DNA of 64,000 bases from an uncultured Alphaproteobacteria bacterium (GTDB taxonomy: Bacteria > Pseudomonadota > Alphaproteobacteria > GCA-2731375), in assembly GCA_951812805.1 (NCBI GenBank), contig CATOSZ010000001.1, positions 1,488,001-1,552,000 of the forward strand, in the 5' to 3' direction. Numbering within the stretch: the first letter of the stretch is position 1; each line of letters starts with the position of its first letter. The position numbers were made by a program, and so were the translations under genes. The notes under the pieces are model-generated. The model was not told where the DNA came from. It did no database searches and worked only from the letters and a program-made list of their open reading frames with translations. Of the stretch, positions 61,640 through 64,000 are shown one piece after another.

Positions 61640-62848
61640 CAGGGGAATCGCATTTGGAATTGCCTTGACGTGCGTGTTTGATCTTGAGGTATTGGCGCGA
61701 ATCGATTCTACCCGGTCTTTTCACGGGTGGAGGTTGCGATGGAAGGCTTTCTGGAGTGCTTTGAGGGTCTCGAGGATCCGCGGACTGGCAATGCCGGGCG
61801 TCACGATCTGCTGGAGATCTTGACGATCGCCCTGTGCACGGTCCTCTCGGGCGGTCAGACGGCGGTCGACATGGCGATCTTCGCGCGTGAAAAGGAGGCG
61901 TTCCTGCGGGAATTTCTCGTACTCGAACATGGCGTGCCGAGCCACGACACCTTCAGCCGGGTGTTCCGGTTGCTGGATCCGGAGGCGTTCGGCGCCTGCT
62001 TCCAGCGCTTCATGGCGCGCTTTTCCGAGACCTGCCAAGGGGTCATTGCGATCGACGGCAAGGTGGTGCGGCGATCCTACGACAAGGCGAGCGGCACGTC
62101 GGCGCTGCATATGGTCTCGGCCTGGGGCTGTGATCAGCGGCTGGTGTTGGGGCAAGTCGCCACCGACGCCAAGTCCAACGAGATCACCGCCGTGCCGAAG
62201 CTGTTGAAACTATTGAGCCTCGAGGGGACGATCGTGACCGTGGACGCCCTCAATTGCCAGCGCGCCATCGCCAGCCAGATTATCGAGCAGGGGGGTGACT
62301 ACGCCCTGGCGTTGAAGGGCAATCAAGGCACGCTGCATGACGACGTGAGAACCTTCCTCGACGATCCGAAAGCCGAAGCGACCACCACCGACACCACGGT
62401 CGATGGCGATCATGGCCGCATCGAGACCCGTGCCGCTCTCGTCTCCAGCCACGTCGAGTGGCTGCAAGAGCGCCATCATTGGCCGGGCCTGAAGGCGGTC
62501 GCCAAAGTCACCCGGACCCGCGAGTGCGCGGAGAAGACGTCGAGCGAAACCGCCTACTACCTGCTCAGCCAGCCGCTCGACGCCGAGCGCTTCAATCCCG
62601 TTGCCCGGGCGCACTGGGGGGTCGAAAACCGCCTGCACTGGTGCCTCGATGTCCAAATGAACGAAGACCAAGACAGAACCCGCAAGGACAATGGACCGCA
62701 CAATCTCGCCGTCCTGCGCCACATGGCGCTCAATGTCATGCGAAAGGATCCACGAAAAGACTCGCTGCGCGCCAAGTTCAAAATCGCCGCTTGGAACAAC
62801 GACTATCTCCTGTCACTCCTCGGCAAATTCTGAAATGCGATTGCCCTG
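61640..62848 (+). mobile_element. ISAs1-family insertion sequence, copy 2
   Basis: A 1209-bp element, the same length as copy 1 at 22261-23469 but in opposite orientation. Ends begin CAGGGGAATCGCATTT (left) and, read inward, CAGGGCAATCGCATTT (right). A perfect 10-bp target duplication ATAGCGGCGC lies at 61630-61639 and 62849-62858. It sits just upstream of the PhyH dioxygenase gene. Confidence 0.93.
61739..62833 (+). CDS. ISAs1-family transposase, copy 2
   Basis: A 364-residue transposase with the same residues as copy 1 (LEDPRTGNAGRHDLLEILTI; VIAIDGKVVRRSYD; VTVDALNCQ; ALKGNQGTLHDD). The ATG at 61739 has GGAGG six bases upstream. The frame is intact. Confidence 0.92.
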   Translation: MEGFLECFEGLEDPRTGNAGRHDLLEILTIALCTVLSGGQTAVDMAIFAREKEAFLREFLVLEHGVPSHDTFSRVFRLLDPEAFGACFQRFMARFSETCQGVIAIDGKVVRRSYDKASGTSALHMVSAWGCDQRLVLGQVATDAKSNEITAVPKLLKLLSLEGTIVTVDALNCQRAIASQIIEQGGDYALALKGNQGTLHDDVRTFLDDPKAEATTTDTTVDGDHGRIETRAALVSSHVEWLQERHHWPGLKAVAKVTRTRECAEKTSSETAYYLLSQPLDAERFNPVARAHWGVENRLHWCLDVQMNEDQDRTRKDNGPHNLAVLRHMALNVMRKDPRKDSLRAKFKIAAWNNDYLLSLLGKF

Positions 62849-62950
62849 ATAGCGGCGCCGCGGTTGGCTGTCGACGGAAAGCCCAAGATGATGCGCCCGA
62901 CAATCCCGGCCGCGTTCGTGCCGGGAACGGCGGCGATGGGTTCGCTGCCG

Positions 62951-63451
62951 TCACCCTGGCGACCTCAACCTCAGCGCCGGTCGAAACTGCCCATCGTCAC
63001 GCGGGTCAAACAACATCACGTCGAGCCAGGCATCATCTGCGCCCAAATCACTCATCGCAGCCCGGGCCTTTGCCTCGGCGCCCGAAAGGTTCGGAACGAT
63101 CGCCATGGCTCCAAAGCGCAAGGGACCCGATGACGTCGAACTGCTACCGAAAAGCGTGCGATACATCGTTCGGTCCGCCGGAGGAATTTCGTTCGCGATT
63201 CCATTCACTTCGACATCGAGGGCCGCCGCGTAATGAATAGCCTGGACCATGGCATCGTAGGGTGACGTCGCATCGACCTTGATCTCACTGACGATGAACG
63301 TTGGCCAACGACCCCTGCCCGTTCTTGCCAATAGGTCGACGTTTCCCGTTCCGATGCGCCCGTGCCTCTGGACCGCTACGGGAAATTCCATAAGGCAATT
63401 TGCTGGACGAACAGGCCACAAGTTTCTCAAAAGTTCCTGTTTAGGGCTCAT
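62951..63451 (-). CDS. Uncharacterised protein with PD-(D/E)XK-nuclease-like motif, 5' region cut by an IS66-type element
   Basis: A 166-residue frame starting MSPKQELLRNLWPVRPAN. The stretch TGNVDLLARTGRGRW followed by FIVSEIKVDATSPYDAM holds an aspartate, then an E-x-K spaced about 17 residues later, the pattern of PD-(D/E)XK nuclease-fold proteins. The rest (PLRFGAMAIVPNLSGAEAKA, SDLGADDAWLDVMLFDPRDDG) is unfamiliar. The IS66-type element starts 19 bp before the ATG at 63451; the frame stays open to its edge, so the true start may lie beyond it. No clear ribosome-binding site. Confidence 0.6.
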   Translation of the reverse strand: MSPKQELLRNLWPVRPANCLMEFPVAVQRHGRIGTGNVDLLARTGRGRWPTFIVSEIKVDATSPYDAMVQAIHYAAALDVEVNGIANEIPPADRTMYRTLFGSSSTSSGPLRFGAMAIVPNLSGAEAKARAAMSDLGADDAWLDVMLFDPRDDGQFRPALRLRSPG

Positions 63452-63470
63452 CGATATGGCTCGAATTATC

Positions 63471-64000
63471 GTAACCGGGGCAAAAGGCCGGGCCTGGGGA
63501 CGGGGGGATCTGGCCTGGGTATAGGGGTGAGTCTCAACGGCCACATCTTGTGAGGCTTCCGCGTCAAGTGACCAGATATCGATGTTCGCGGCGGGAGGTC
63601 TGTGATTCGATCCCGTCATGGCCGAATCGCTTCCGGATCTCGACGATCTTGATGTCGCCGCCCTGAAGGCGCTGGTTCTGACGCTGCTTGAGGAGCAGGC
63701 GGCCCTGCGTGCCGAGAACGCGACATTGCGCGAAGAGATCCGCCGTCTCAAAGGCCTTTCCGGGCCACCGGATATCAAGCCGAGCGGCATGGACAAGCAG
63801 GCCGTATCCCGGGGCCGGACGGGGCGGAAGGCGGGACGGCGGGCCAAGAAGGGCCGGGTTCCCATCGACGAGAGGCGGATCGTCCGGGCCGCCGTGCCGG
63901 CGGGCTCGCGCTTCAAGGGCTATGAAGACTATCTGGTTCAGGACCTGCTCTGCCGGCCGAACACTGTCCTGTTACGCCGCGAGCGCTGGCTGACGCCCGA
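63471..64000 (+). mobile_element. IS66-family element (ISBst12-type), copy 2, runs off window
   Basis: The sequence begins GTAACCGGGGCAAAAGG and matches copy 1 from 32941 with a constant offset of 30,530 bp to the window edge. Both copies point the same way. The 8 bases before it (GAATTATC, 63463-63470) would be the left target duplication; the right end is outside the window. It lies at the 5' edge of the nuclease-like gene. Confidence 0.9.
63618..64000 (+). CDS. IS66-family transposase, N-terminal part (runs off window)
   Basis: The first 127 codons of the same transposase as at 33088-34686 (MAESLPDLDDLDVAALKAL, coiled-coil LLEEQAALRAENATLREEI). The frame is open to the end of the window. 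Confidence 0.88.
   Translation, partial: MAESLPDLDDLDVAALKALVLTLLEEQAALRAENATLREEIRRLKGLSGPPDIKPSGMDKQAVSRGRTGRKAGRRAKKGRVPIDERRIVRAAVPAGSRFKGYEDYLVQDLLCRPNTVLLRRERWLTP

Noticed and set aside
22261-62848. A composite transposon bounded by the two ISAs1-type copies
   Set aside because: Each copy has its own matched 10-bp duplication and the enclosed 38 kb holds essential genes (rpsD, prs, folD). They are independent insertions.

Overview
The window is high-GC DNA from a free-living Alphaproteobacterium, probably of the Rhodospirillales or a related order; the exact taxon cannot be read from the sequence. Support comes from the gene content: a ccmCDEFGHI cytochrome c maturation cluster with ccmI, a YggT-DUF167-FolD run, a two-domain cold-shock protein, a CnoX-LON-Trm112 run, and many small catabolic enzymes (acyl-CoA ligases, SDRs, amidase, LLM oxidoreductase, TauD and PhyH dioxygenases, NIPSNAP proteins). 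I saw no tRNA, rRNA, CRISPR array, phage or conjugation genes.

Layout. 1-7.7 kb: catabolic genes, mostly on the minus strand (TPP enzyme, acyl-CoA dehydrogenase, lone peptide-type permease, SDR, alpha/beta hydrolase, benzoate-CoA ligase), facing a divergent BoxR-type regulator (XRE domain fused to a shikimate-kinase-like domain) and another SDR. This looks like a box-type benzoyl-CoA locus. 7.7-10.9 kb: double cold-shock protein, prolyl-tRNA deacylase, CnoX-type thioredoxin, LON-domain protein, Trm112. 10.9-17.8 kb: ccmC-D-E, a D-2-hydroxyacid dehydrogenase, then ccmF-G-H-I, tightly coupled; ccmA and ccmB are not here. 17.8-21.9 kb: secreted protein of unknown function, MFS and EamA transporters, class I glutamine amidotransferase.

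21.9-35.4 kb is an insertion-sequence-battered region. An M20 amidohydrolase gene is split by an ISAs1-type element and decapitated by an IS21-type element. The IS21 element carries a decayed IS256-type remnant and abuts a giant secreted adhesin gene that has lost its 3' end; an IS66/ISBst12-type element splits that adhesin near its 5' end. Both splits have clean target duplications, and both frames are exactly restored when the element is removed in silico. The IS21 ends lack matching duplications and join unrelated genes, so it marks a rearrangement.

35.4-61.6 kb is mixed housekeeping and catabolism: LLM oxidoreductase with hydrolase, TrmJ, ribosomal protein S4, MORN and NIPSNAP proteins, FolD, YggT, PRPP synthetase, 3-hydroxyisobutyrate-dehydrogenase family enzyme, TauD and cupin, a frameshifted amidase, acyl-CoA synthetase, SDR, ribosomal protein S21 with a CspA-type protein, fatty-acid desaturase, a two-subunit TPP decarboxylase, an HNH-like protein, a frameshifted NHL-repeat protein, MFS transporter and a PhyH dioxygenase. 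A DUF167 gene in the yggT-folD operon is interrupted by a 275-bp palindromic MITE-like repeat.

61.6-64 kb holds second copies of the ISAs1-type element (inverted relative to the first) and of the IS66-type element (same orientation as the first, running off the window), with a truncated nuclease-like gene between them. I did not find a convincing new defence or biosynthetic system. The most interesting material is the adhesin locus and its layered insertions, the embedded dehydrogenase in the ccm operon, the non-canonical S21 start and the palindromic insert in DUF167.
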